From contig DUUG01000282.1 in assembly GCA_012841675.1 (NCBI GenBank), positions 1 to 5,005 on the forward strand: a stretch of DNA of 5,005 bases, written 5' to 3'. The position numbers and the translations under genes are program-made. The stretch comes from Clostridiales bacterium. GTDB lineage: Bacteria > Bacillota > Clostridia > Oscillospirales > QAMX01. The notes below the pieces were generated by a model. That model was not told the origin of the DNA and searched no databases. It saw only the letters and a list, made by a program, of their open reading frames with translations. Below are positions 1 through 5,005 of this stretch, piece by piece. The first letter of the stretch is position 1. Each line of letters opens with the position of its first letter.

Positions 1-112
1 GCTCGCGAGATCCTTCTTTAACTCTTACGTGGACTTTTACTGTGTCGCCTACGCTGACGGTCTGTCCGTCCTGACGCAGATAAGGCGTCGTCAGCTCCTT
101 AATGAGATCCAT
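1..112 (-). CDS. rplS: 50S ribosomal protein L19, N-terminal part (runs off the left edge)
   Basis: L19 is a protein of the large ribosomal subunit that lies at the interface with the small subunit. Only the first 37 codons are present. The translation begins MDLIKELTTPYLRQDGQ and continues through GDTVKVHVRVKEGSRE, which matches the L19 pattern of a short N-terminal helix followed by GDTVxVxVxVxEGxRE. The ATG at 112 is preferred because AAAGGA (minus strand, 126-121) lies about 9 nt upstream. A second in-frame ATG at 121 overlaps that AAAGGA and would have no usable spacing. In many Bacillota rplS follows trmD, but here the upstream neighbour is a divergent operon, so rplS is the first gene of its own transcript. 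The missing C-terminal part lies left of the window; nothing suggests the gene is broken. Confidence 0.93.
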   Translation of the reverse strand, partial: MDLIKELTTPYLRQDGQTVSVGDTVKVHVRVKEGSRE

Positions 113-230
113 AACTGTCATCCTTTCCGTAACGGAACATTCATGCTCGCCGGGGGATTTCCCGTTACGCGGCAGAGGAATGCTGATTTTTGTGCTCTGG
201 CGGAAATATCCGGCGACATTGCACAAATAC
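113..230 (-). promoter_or_regulatory. rplS 5' leader with two hairpins, candidate L19 autoregulatory element
   Basis: The predicted rplS transcript starts near 230 and has about 118 nt of untranslated leader, long for a single ribosomal protein gene. Hairpin 1 pairs TTTGTGC (227-221) with GCACAAA (195-189) and encloses a small CGGA/TCCG stem (212-209 with 204-201). Hairpin 2 pairs CGTAACGG (169-162) with CCGTTACG (135-128); two further A-T pairs may form inside after a one-base bulge. Hairpin 2 ends one base before the AAAGGA ribosome binding site at 126-121, so its stability could control ribosome access. Rfam has an L19_leader family described from low-GC Gram-positive bacteria. Whether this leader belongs to it, or is a different structure, cannot be decided by eye. 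Confidence 0.55.
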
Positions 231-236
231 CTAAGT

Positions 237-265
237 ATAATATCACAATATCCTTAAAATTACAA
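237..265 (-). promoter_or_regulatory. Promoter of rplS (sigma-A type)
   Basis: On the minus strand TTGTAA (265-260) and TATTAT (242-237) are separated by exactly 17 bp, close to the housekeeping -35/-10 consensus. Transcription would start near 230, just before hairpin 1 of the rplS leader. The surrounding sequence is AT-rich. No other minus-strand promoter of similar quality was seen closer to rplS. Confidence 0.7.
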
Positions 266-368
266 GCCCTTTTCTCTCTTTTTCACGGTCTTGGCGTTTG
301 TTTTGCTATTTTGCCCATTCCCTCAGAATATATGTAAAAAATGACAAATGCCGTGAATCTTTCGTCCG

Positions 369-397
369 TTTTCTTTCCTCTGGATTTATGCTATAAT
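369..397 (+). promoter_or_regulatory. Extended -10 promoter of the four-gene operon
   Basis: A perfect TATAAT (392-397) is preceded by TGC (389-391), giving an extended -10 element. The -35 position at 17 bp spacing reads TTTTCT (369-374), which is weak; this is common for extended -10 promoters. Transcription would start near 404, about 44 nt before the ATG at 448. No operator-like palindrome was recognised next to it. Confidence 0.68.
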
Positions 398-447
398 ATA
401 AAAAATTGAGCTTGGGTTTGCTGTGTTATTTAGAAAGGAAACCGCTT

Positions 448-1200
448 ATGACAGTTATGCAGGCCGTGGAAACTCGCATATCCCGCCGAAGTTTTACAAA
501 CAATCCCATTCCCCCCGCCCTTGTTGCGCAATTAGATGAAAACATTGCCGTTGTCAACAAATTAGGCGGGCTTTCGATCCGCTTTGTGCAAGACGGAAGC
601 GGTGCGTTTGCGCGACTTTCCCATACATATGGGCTTTTAACCGGTGTTAAAAGTGTCATTTCCTTAGCTGGTCCGGCGGAGGACCCGTTTCTTCACGAAA
701 AGCTCGGTTATTTTGGTGAGCTGCTGGTTCTTTCTGCCACTCGCATGGGGCTTGCCACCTGCTGGGTCGGCGGTTCCTTTGACAAGGAGTATCCCTTGTA
801 TCAATTGCATCCTTTCGAAAAACAAGTCTGCGTTGTGGCGGTGGGGTTTGCACCAAAGGAGCTGACCGCCAGAGAGAAAATTGTCCGCAAGGCCCTCCAC
901 CGGGCAAATAAGCCCATGGAAGCCTTGTATGAGGCAGACGAGCCGCCTCCGGAATGGTTTATGGCCGGCATCTATGCCGTTTCCAAAGCGCCCACGGCTC
1001 GAAACCTGCATCCCACCCGCTTTATTTGGAAAGAAAGCTCCGTTTTTGTGCAGAACGAAGCCCGTTTTTCCTACCAAAAAATTGATCTTGGCATTGTGAA
1101 AGCGCATTTTTCTTTGGGCGCCGGCGGACGGTTCGAGCCGGGCGAAGGAAGCGTTTTTATCAAAGAAAATCATCAGCTTGCCGCCTGGCCTTTTGACTAG
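448..1200 (+). CDS. Nitroreductase-like flavoprotein (TM1586-type family)
   Basis: This is a 250-residue cytoplasmic protein resembling the nitroreductase fold family, which binds FMN and reduces substrates with NAD(P)H. The N-terminal RISRRSF (residues 10-16) matches the Arg/Ser FMN-phosphate motif of nitroreductases. GLATCWVGGSF (101-111) is the usual Gly-rich segment of the core. APTARNLHPTRF (181-192) followed by IDLGIVKAHFSLG (212-224) matches the second conserved part, as in the Pfam TM1586_NiRdase group; I assign that group from memory of the pattern. The start is the ATG at 448, with AAAGGA at 434-439 about 9 nt upstream. The frame stays open upstream to a TTG at 406, but that lies at the predicted transcription start and lacks a ribosome binding site. 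Two TAG stops in tandem end the gene. It is first in the operon, 30 bp before the PHP gene. The true substrate is unknown. Confidence 0.85.
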   Translation: MTVMQAVETRISRRSFTNNPIPPALVAQLDENIAVVNKLGGLSIRFVQDGSGAFARLSHTYGLLTGVKSVISLAGPAEDPFLHEKLGYFGELLVLSATRMGLATCWVGGSFDKEYPLYQLHPFEKQVCVVAVGFAPKELTAREKIVRKALHRANKPMEALYEADEPPPEWFMAGIYAVSKAPTARNLHPTRFIWKESSVFVQNEARFSYQKIDLGIVKAHFSLGAGGRFEPGEGSVFIKENHQLAAWPFD

Positions 1201-1230
1201 TAGGCAACACGGAAATGAGGATAGATCCAC

Positions 1231-1902
1231 TTGCAAGAAAATTACCCTTACAAACTCGAATTGCACACCCACACAAGCCCCATCTCCCCCTGCTCCGCTA
1301 TTTCGGGCGCCGACTTGGCCAAAGAAGTGGCCGCCGCGGGGTATCATCTCCTGCATGTCACCGACCATCTTCGAATCGACACCTTTAATCTTTCTGCCGA
1401 GCGGGAGGCGGAAATTGACCGCTTCTTAAACGGTTACTATAAAGCAAAGGAAGTCGGCGAAAAACTAGGGCTTACGGTTCTTTACGGCGCTGAGCTTTCG
1501 CTGACGATGCTCAACAATGAATACCTGCTGTTTGGCATGAACCGCGAATTTTTCCGGGCTTTGGACAATGTCTTTTCCCTTCGCCCGGCAGAGCTTTTGT
1601 CTTTTGCCCATACATACGGCATCGTTGTTGTGCAAGCACATCCCTTCCGTTCTTACATGGTACGCACAGGGCCTGCGGACGTGGACGGTATTGAGGGCTA
1701 TAATTTGCACCCCAACCACAACTCTCGCAATGAACAGGCCATGGCGTATGCGAAAAAATATGATCTAATTGCCACCTCCGGCACGGATGTGCATCATCCG
1801 ACGCATGTCGGCCGCGGCGGCATCCGTTCGAAAGTTTTGCCGAAAACGGAAGCCGAGCTGGCAACGCTGATTCGAAGCCGCGATTATCAACTTATCTACT
1901 AG
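1231..1902 (+). CDS. PHP-domain metal-dependent phosphoesterase-like protein
   Basis: This 223-residue protein is a single PHP domain, a distorted TIM barrel that binds two or three metal ions and usually hydrolyses phosphate esters. The metal-binding motifs are all present: HTH at 12-14, TDH at 44-46, GAE with Glu88, AHP with His137, and GTDVH with Asp186 and His188. The set looks catalytically complete. The opening KLELHTHTSPISPCSAIS resembles a group of short PHP proteins in Clostridia, often labelled only as PHP domain protein or histidinol-phosphatase-like; the substrate is not known. No polymerase or other domain is attached. The start is the TTG at 1231, because GAGG (1217-1220) lies about 10 nt upstream and no in-frame ATG precedes the HTH motif. 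An ATG at 1215 is in another frame. It is second in the operon, 10 bp before the membrane protein gene. No signal peptide, so cytoplasmic. Confidence 0.9.
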   Translation: MQENYPYKLELHTHTSPISPCSAISGADLAKEVAAAGYHLLHVTDHLRIDTFNLSAEREAEIDRFLNGYYKAKEVGEKLGLTVLYGAELSLTMLNNEYLLFGMNREFFRALDNVFSLRPAELLSFAHTYGIVVVQAHPFRSYMVRTGPADVDGIEGYNLHPNHNSRNEQAMAYAKKYDLIATSGTDVHHPTHVGRGGIRSKVLPKTEAELATLIRSRDYQLIY

Positions 1903-1912
1903 GGGCTTAGCT

Positions 1913-2785
1913 ATGCAAAAGAAACGGCTCGGAAAGGCTTGGTTAATCCTTCGGGATTATAGTTTGTTGACTTTAGGCACCACTTTAACGTCTGTCGGCG
2001 TGGCCATTTTCAAATTCCCCAACAACTTTTCTACCGGCGGCGTCAGCGGTATTTCCGTTTTGCTGGGCAGGCTCTTGCCCTTTTTGACGCCGGGACTGCT
2101 CGTTACACTGTTGAACCTTTTGTTTCTTGTGCTCGGCTTTATATTCATCAACCGCAGCTTTGGCATTAAGACCGTGTACTGTAGCCTGCTGTTTTCCGTC
2201 ATGGTCTCGCTGTTGGAAACGCTTTACCCGCTGAAAGCGCCGCTTACCAGCCAGCCCATGCTGGAGCTTATATTTGCCGTTTTATTGCCGGCTGTTGGGT
2301 CTGCTATTTTGTTTAACTTTAACGCCAGTACAGGCGGCACGGACATTGCCGCCATGATTTTGCGGAAATACACCTCCCTTGACATTGGCAAAGCCCTGCT
2401 GGCCGTGGATTTCGTTATAGCGGCTTCGGCTTTGTTTGTGTTTGGCATCGAAACGGGGCTCTTTTCCGTTTTGGGTCTGCTTATGAAAGCCATTGTGGTG
2501 GATGCGGTCATTGAAAGCATCAATCTAAAAAAGAGCCTGATGATTGTGACCGATTACCCGGAGGAAATTATCGCCTATATCAACAACCGCCTGCATCGCG
2601 GGGCCACCCTCTGGGAAGCAAGCGGCAGCTTTACCGGCCAGAAAAAAACCGTTGTGTTGACCGCGTTAAACCGGGTGCAAGCGCGGGATCTGCGCAATTT
2701 TGTCTACACGATAGATCGGAGTGCCTTTATCTTTATATCCAATTCCAGCGAAATATTTGGTAAAGGGTTCCAACGAGCCCTGTAA
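1913..2785 (+). CDS. YitT family integral membrane protein (DUF161 plus DUF2179)
   Basis: This 290-residue membrane protein belongs to the YitT family, widespread in Bacillota and still without a settled function. About six hydrophobic segments lie near residues 15-34, 60-79, 86-104, 116-134, 159-178 and 180-200. Two related motifs, FSTGGVSGIS (39-48) and ASTGGTDIAA (138-147), each follow a hydrophobic segment and point to an internal duplication in the membrane part. The C-terminal soluble domain (about 205-290) has the DUF2179 pattern: RGAT at 229-232, a Gly-Ser-Phe-Thr-Gly turn near 238-242, TIDRSAF at 266-272 and FGKGF at 282-286. Length and domain order are normal for the family. The ATG at 1913 has AGGGG (1901-1905) overlapping the stop of the PHP gene, so translation of the two genes may be coupled. 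The next gene starts 12 bp after this one. It may be a transporter; the sequence does not prove this. Confidence 0.92.
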   Translation: MQKKRLGKAWLILRDYSLLTLGTTLTSVGVAIFKFPNNFSTGGVSGISVLLGRLLPFLTPGLLVTLLNLLFLVLGFIFINRSFGIKTVYCSLLFSVMVSLLETLYPLKAPLTSQPMLELIFAVLLPAVGSAILFNFNASTGGTDIAAMILRKYTSLDIGKALLAVDFVIAASALFVFGIETGLFSVLGLLMKAIVVDAVIESINLKKSLMIVTDYPEEIIAYINNRLHRGATLWEASGSFTGQKKTVVLTALNRVQARDLRNFVYTIDRSAFIFISNSSEIFGKGFQRAL

Positions 2786-2797
2786 GGAGCCTGTGTT

Positions 2798-4714
2798 ATG
2801 TATAAATTATCCATTCCGCTGATTGGCGACGGGTCTGAAAAATGGCGTTCTCAAGCACTGCATGAACTGAAACGAGCCAAGGCAGACCGGGTGTTCCTCT
2901 GCCCCTGCCGAAGCGTAGACAGCGCCGAAAGCAAGGAATACGGTCTTGATTTTATACGCCGTCATCGCCCCTTTTTTGAGGAGCATGGATATGAAGTCGG
3001 CGTCTGGATTTCCAGTTTAGGTCATGGCGGCGGCGGGTATGAGCATAAGAGCTTCCAACGCATCGTACCGGCAAATGGCCACATTTCCAACGACTCCTTC
3101 TGCCCCTTTGACCATGACTATGCCGAAGAATTTGCCCAGTGGGTGGCGGCCATTGCCAAAACCGGTGCAAAAATGATCATGCTGGACGATGACTATCGGC
3201 TTGGCTACCGCTCTGGCAAGATTGGCTGCTTCTGCCCCTTGCACCTAGAGCGTGTCAAAGAAATTTTAGGCGTTGATGCCTTAACCCGAGAGGAGCTTTG
3301 CGAAAAAGCCTTATCCGGAAATCCCAATCCGTACCGGAACGCCTGGATGCAGGCAAACGGCGAATCGCTGCTTGGATTGGCCAGAAGGCTTCGCCAAGCA
3401 GTGGACGAGGTGGACCCTTCCATTCGCCTGGGGCATTGCGCCGTTTTGTCCACTTGGGATATTGACGGGGTGGATTCCATCGCCCTTGCCAAAGCCTTTG
3501 CCGGGCAGACAAAGCCGTTTTTGCGCCTGATCGGCGCCCCTTATTGGGCCAGGCGGGAAAGCTTTCGCTTTAAGCTGGCCAACGTGGTGGAGGTTTCCCG
3601 TATGCAGCTTACTTGGTGTAGCCAGCACATAGGCCTTGACAACATCGAAGTGTTTCACGAGGGCGACGTTTTCCCCCGGCCGCGGCATACGGTGCCTTCT
3701 GCTTTCTTGGAAGGGTTCGATACGGCGCTGCGGGCCGACGGTCGAGCCAGCGGCATTTTAAAATACATGCTAGACTACGGCTGTATGCCCTTCTATGAGC
3801 GGGGCTATGTGGATCACCACGAGAAAAACCTGCCCCTTTATGCTCTAATCGAAACGCATTTTGCGAAAAAGAAACCGGCCGGCGTTCGGGTTTTTGAGCC
3901 TATGCATAAGCTGGCAGATTCCGAACTGCCCGAAACCTTCCCCGGCGGAGAGGAAATTGCCGCCGATTTCTTCCCCTTTGCCGCGCGGTTCCTCTGCGAT
4001 AACTCCATCCCCATGCAGTATGACGAACCGGATGTGACCATTCTATTCGGCGAAAGCGCTCGTCACGCCACAGAGGAAACCATTGCCCACGGTGCTATTT
4101 TAGACGGTGTGGCCGCTAAAATTCTCCATGAGCGCGGCTTTGACATAGGCATTGCCGAAATCGGCGACAAAATCAAAGCCACTTCTGAGTTTTTCCCGGA
4201 AAAGGACGAAGAAATCGCCTTCCGTTCCGGCATGTACGGAATCAGCGGCGCAACCTGTTATACTTTTGAGCCGAAAGCAGATGCCGAGGTGGTTAGCGAG
4301 TTGCGCGGCGGAACGGAGAAGGCCGTTTCCTTCCTCTATGAAAACGGTCAGAAGCAGCGTTTTCTTGTCTATCCCTTTGTGGCCAAATACGTGTGCGACA
4401 TTTCCATGCTTTTCCGCAACTATTACCGCCAGGAACAGCTTTATAAGTGTCTTACTTGGCTTAGAAAGCGCCTGCCGGACGTGTATATCCCCGGCCATCC
4501 GGATCTTTACGTGCAGACGAAGAAAGACGAAAGTTCTTTATCCGTGGGCCTTTGGAACTTTTTTGAAGATTCCGTGTTAACGCCAACTCTTTCCCTTGGC
4601 GAAACATGGAAAAAGGCGGAATTTCTAAACTGTACGGGCACATTGGAAGGAAACCGAGTCGTCTTATCCGATATTCCGGCGTTCTCTTTCGCCGGCGTGG
4701 TTCTAAGAAAGTAA
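2798..4714 (+). CDS. Uncharacterised 638-residue protein, glycoside hydrolase-like
   Basis: I cannot assign this gene to a characterised family. It has no signal peptide or membrane segment, so it should act in the cytoplasm. Residues about 1-345 alternate strands and helices like a TIM barrel, with VGVWISSLGHGGGG (67-80), a strand ending in MLDDDYRLGY (128-137), and IEVFHEGDVFPRPRH (283-297). Asp130-Asp132 and Glu288 are the most striking acidic residues at strand ends and are guesses for the active site. Residues about 360-545 resemble the Rossmann-like domain after the barrel in beta-galactosidase-type enzymes, for example ILDGVAAKILHERGFDIGI (434-452). The last 60-90 residues look like a small beta domain. 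Two Cys clusters (FLCPC at 33-37, CFCPLH at 144-149) are unusual. ATG at 2798 has AGGAG (2785-2789) overlapping the upstream stop. It ends the operon; an IS element starts 17 bp later. A glycosidase role is inferred from shape only. Confidence 0.8.
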   Translation: MYKLSIPLIGDGSEKWRSQALHELKRAKADRVFLCPCRSVDSAESKEYGLDFIRRHRPFFEEHGYEVGVWISSLGHGGGGYEHKSFQRIVPANGHISNDSFCPFDHDYAEEFAQWVAAIAKTGAKMIMLDDDYRLGYRSGKIGCFCPLHLERVKEILGVDALTREELCEKALSGNPNPYRNAWMQANGESLLGLARRLRQAVDEVDPSIRLGHCAVLSTWDIDGVDSIALAKAFAGQTKPFLRLIGAPYWARRESFRFKLANVVEVSRMQLTWCSQHIGLDNIEVFHEGDVFPRPRHTVPSAFLEGFDTALRADGRASGILKYMLDYGCMPFYERGYVDHHEKNLPLYALIETHFAKKKPAGVRVFEPMHKLADSELPETFPGGEEIAADFFPFAARFLCDNSIPMQYDEPDVTILFGESARHATEETIAHGAILDGVAAKILHERGFDIGIAEIGDKIKATSEFFPEKDEEIAFRSGMYGISGATCYTFEPKADAEVVSELRGGTEKAVSFLYENGQKQRFLVYPFVAKYVCDISMLFRNYYRQEQLYKCLTWLRKRLPDVYIPGHPDLYVQTKKDESSLSVGLWNFFEDSVLTPTLSLGETWKKAEFLNCTGTLEGNRVVLSDIPAFSFAGVVLRK

Positions 4715-4731
4715 AAAAATTCGGGCACAAA

Positions 4732-4756
4732 TGAACTGCACCCCAATTGTTAGACA
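4732..4756 (+). repeat. Left terminal inverted repeat of the IS element
   Basis: The end begins TGAACTGCACCCC and continues to about TTAGACA. IS3-family ends start with TG and end with CA, and this sequence is typical of IS150-group elements. The inner limit is approximate because the matching right repeat is outside the window. Its inner part (4739-4752) is also the left arm of a long hairpin. Confidence 0.7.
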
Positions 4757-4785
4757 GTATGGTATACTGAATAACGATTGGGGTG
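4739..4785 (+). promoter_or_regulatory. Long hairpin covering the orfA ribosome binding site
   Basis: The outer arms CACCCCAATTGTTA (4739-4752) and TAACGATTGGGGTG (4772-4785) pair over 14 bp; the only non-Watson-Crick position is a G-U pair in RNA. A GA/AA internal loop follows, then an inner stem CAGTAT (4755-4760) with ATACTG (4764-4769) and a 3-nt loop. The right arm contains GGGGTG (4780-4785), the only Shine-Dalgarno-like sequence before the orfA ATG at 4791. A transcript entering from the operon would fold it away. A transcript from the internal promoter would start near 4775 and lack the left arm. Other IS elements such as IS10 and IS50 are known to use this type of protection. Confidence 0.72.
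4760..4768 (+). promoter_or_regulatory. Internal extended -10 promoter of the IS element
   Basis: TATACT (4763-4768) is preceded by TGG (4760-4762), forming an extended -10 element. The -35 region at normal spacing falls in the run of C of the terminal repeat and has no consensus, so the promoter should be weak. The start site would be near 4775, within the right arm of the hairpin and about 16 nt before the orfA ATG. Confidence 0.5.
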
Positions 4786-4790
4786 TTATT

Positions 4791-5005
4791 ATGCCAAAAG
4801 GAGTACCGAACAAACGATACACAGCAGAATTCAAACAGATGGTAGTTGAAACTATGTATCGAGAAAGACTAAGCTATTGTGAAGCGGTTCGACAGTTCGA
4901 CGTGGATGACAAGCGAGTTGCAGCATGGGAGCGCATCTACCTGGAAGAAGGCTCAGAAGGTCTTTACGTCGAGCGCCGTGGACGTAAAAGTACAGGCAGG
5001 CCGAA
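4791..5005 (+). CDS. IS3-family transposase OrfA, N-terminal part (runs off the right edge)
   Basis: The first 71 codons are present, from MPKGVPNKRYTAEFKQMVVE to GRKSTGRP. OrfA of IS3-family elements is the DNA-binding half of the transposase; it recognises the terminal repeats, and the catalytic DDE half is usually made as an OrfAB fusion by programmed frameshifting. RYTAEFKQMVVETM (9-22) is the usual start of the first helix-turn-helix, and LSYCEAVRQFDVDDKRVAAWERIYLEEG (27-54) holds the recognition region with the conserved Ala-Ala-Trp-Glu. The EGLYVERRGRKSTGRP end (56-71) is typical of the IS150-type spacer before a second helix-turn-helix. The ATG at 4791 has GGGGTG (4780-4785) upstream, inside a predicted hairpin. 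The frame is open to the edge of the window. Nothing seen suggests decay. Confidence 0.9.
   Translation, partial: MPKGVPNKRYTAEFKQMVVETMYRERLSYCEAVRQFDVDDKRVAAWERIYLEEGSEGLYVERRGRKSTGRP

Larger units (their letters stand above)
113..447. other. Divergent intergenic region between rplS and the four-gene operon
   Basis: This 335-bp stretch separates the start codons of two divergent genes. It holds, from left to right, the rplS ribosome binding site and hairpin leader, the minus-strand rplS promoter, an AT- and pyrimidine-rich stretch at about 266-368 where I see no clear element, and the plus-strand promoter and ribosome binding site of the nitroreductase-like gene. A plus-strand open frame crosses the left part (29-337), but it overlaps the rplS coding region and leader, has no ribosome binding site and gives a protein with no recognisable family features, so I do not call it a gene. 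Confidence 0.75.
4732..5005 (+). mobile_element. IS3-family insertion sequence (IS150-group-like), left end only
   Basis: The left end of an insertion sequence begins with TG at 4732, as in IS3-family elements, and runs off the right edge. It contains the terminal inverted repeat, a hairpin overlapping it, an internal promoter and the start of orfA. The family call rests on the OrfA protein and on the TGAACTGCACCCCAATTG end. Base composition changes at this point: the IS coding part uses more CGA, GAA and AAA codons than the operon. The element is in the same direction as the operon and starts 17 bp after its last stop codon. The right end, orfB and the target duplication lie outside the window, so intactness is not known. 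Confidence 0.85.

Noticed and set aside
29..337. Plus-strand open frame of 102 codons over the left edge and intergenic region
   Set aside because: It overlaps the rplS start and leader on the other strand, has no ribosome binding site, and its protein shows no family-like features.
406..447. Longer nitroreductase start at TTG 406
   Set aside because: It lies at the predicted transcription start, has no ribosome binding site, and the extra 14 residues do not look like family sequence. ATG 448 has a good AAAGGA.
112..459. The same 12 bases ATGACAGTTATG at the starts of rplS (minus, 121-110) and of the nitroreductase gene (448-459)
   Set aside because: The flanking sequences differ and the encoded roles are different: in rplS the first ATG overlaps the ribosome binding site, in the other it is the start codon. 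Probably chance.
664..1368. Long minus-strand open frame of 234 codons
   Set aside because: It is antisense to the nitroreductase and PHP genes, both of which have clear family motifs. Its own translation shows no recognisable motif and there is no promoter or ribosome binding site.
4100..4498. Minus-strand open frames inside the 638-residue gene, and a plus-strand frame at 4152-4580
   Set aside because: They lie wholly inside a well-supported gene, lack ribosome binding sites and give no recognisable protein.
1..5005. CRISPR arrays, tRNA or rRNA genes, and tandem repeats
   Set aside because: Reading through the window showed no regularly spaced repeats, cloverleaf-like sequence or rRNA signature.

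Overview
The window looks like chromosomal DNA of a Bacillota organism, probably a member of the Clostridia. This is inferred from strong AGGAG/AAAGGA-type ribosome binding sites, one TTG start, a YitT-family membrane protein, a short PHP-domain protein of clostridial type, an IS3-family element common in that group, and mixed, moderate GC use. The species cannot be told from the sequence.

Left edge (1-447): the 5' end of rplS (ribosomal protein L19) is on the minus strand and runs off the window. It has its own sigma-A-type promoter and a leader of about 118 nt with two hairpins. The second hairpin ends one base before the Shine-Dalgarno sequence, so the leader is a candidate L19 autoregulatory element. 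A divergent extended -10 promoter on the plus strand serves the next genes.

Centre (448-4714): four plus-strand genes with gaps of 30, 10 and 12 bp form a probable operon. They encode a nitroreductase-like flavoprotein, a PHP-domain metal-dependent phosphoesterase, a YitT/DUF161-DUF2179 membrane protein, and a 638-residue cytoplasmic protein of unknown function that resembles multidomain glycoside hydrolases. The ribosome binding sites of the third and fourth genes sit at or overlap the stop codon of the gene before. The four products do not make an obvious pathway; the last gene suggests a link to carbohydrate handling, but this is inference.

Right edge (4732-5005): the left end of an IS3-family (IS150-group-like) insertion sequence starts 17 bp after the operon's last stop codon. 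It shows the terminal inverted repeat, an internal extended -10 promoter and the start of orfA. A near-perfect 47-nt hairpin made from the terminal repeat and an internal inverted copy covers the orfA ribosome binding site. It fits a device that silences transposase translation on read-through transcripts from the operon while leaving transcripts from the IS promoter translatable. This hairpin and the rplS leader are the most interesting non-coding signals. No CRISPR array, tRNA or rRNA was seen.
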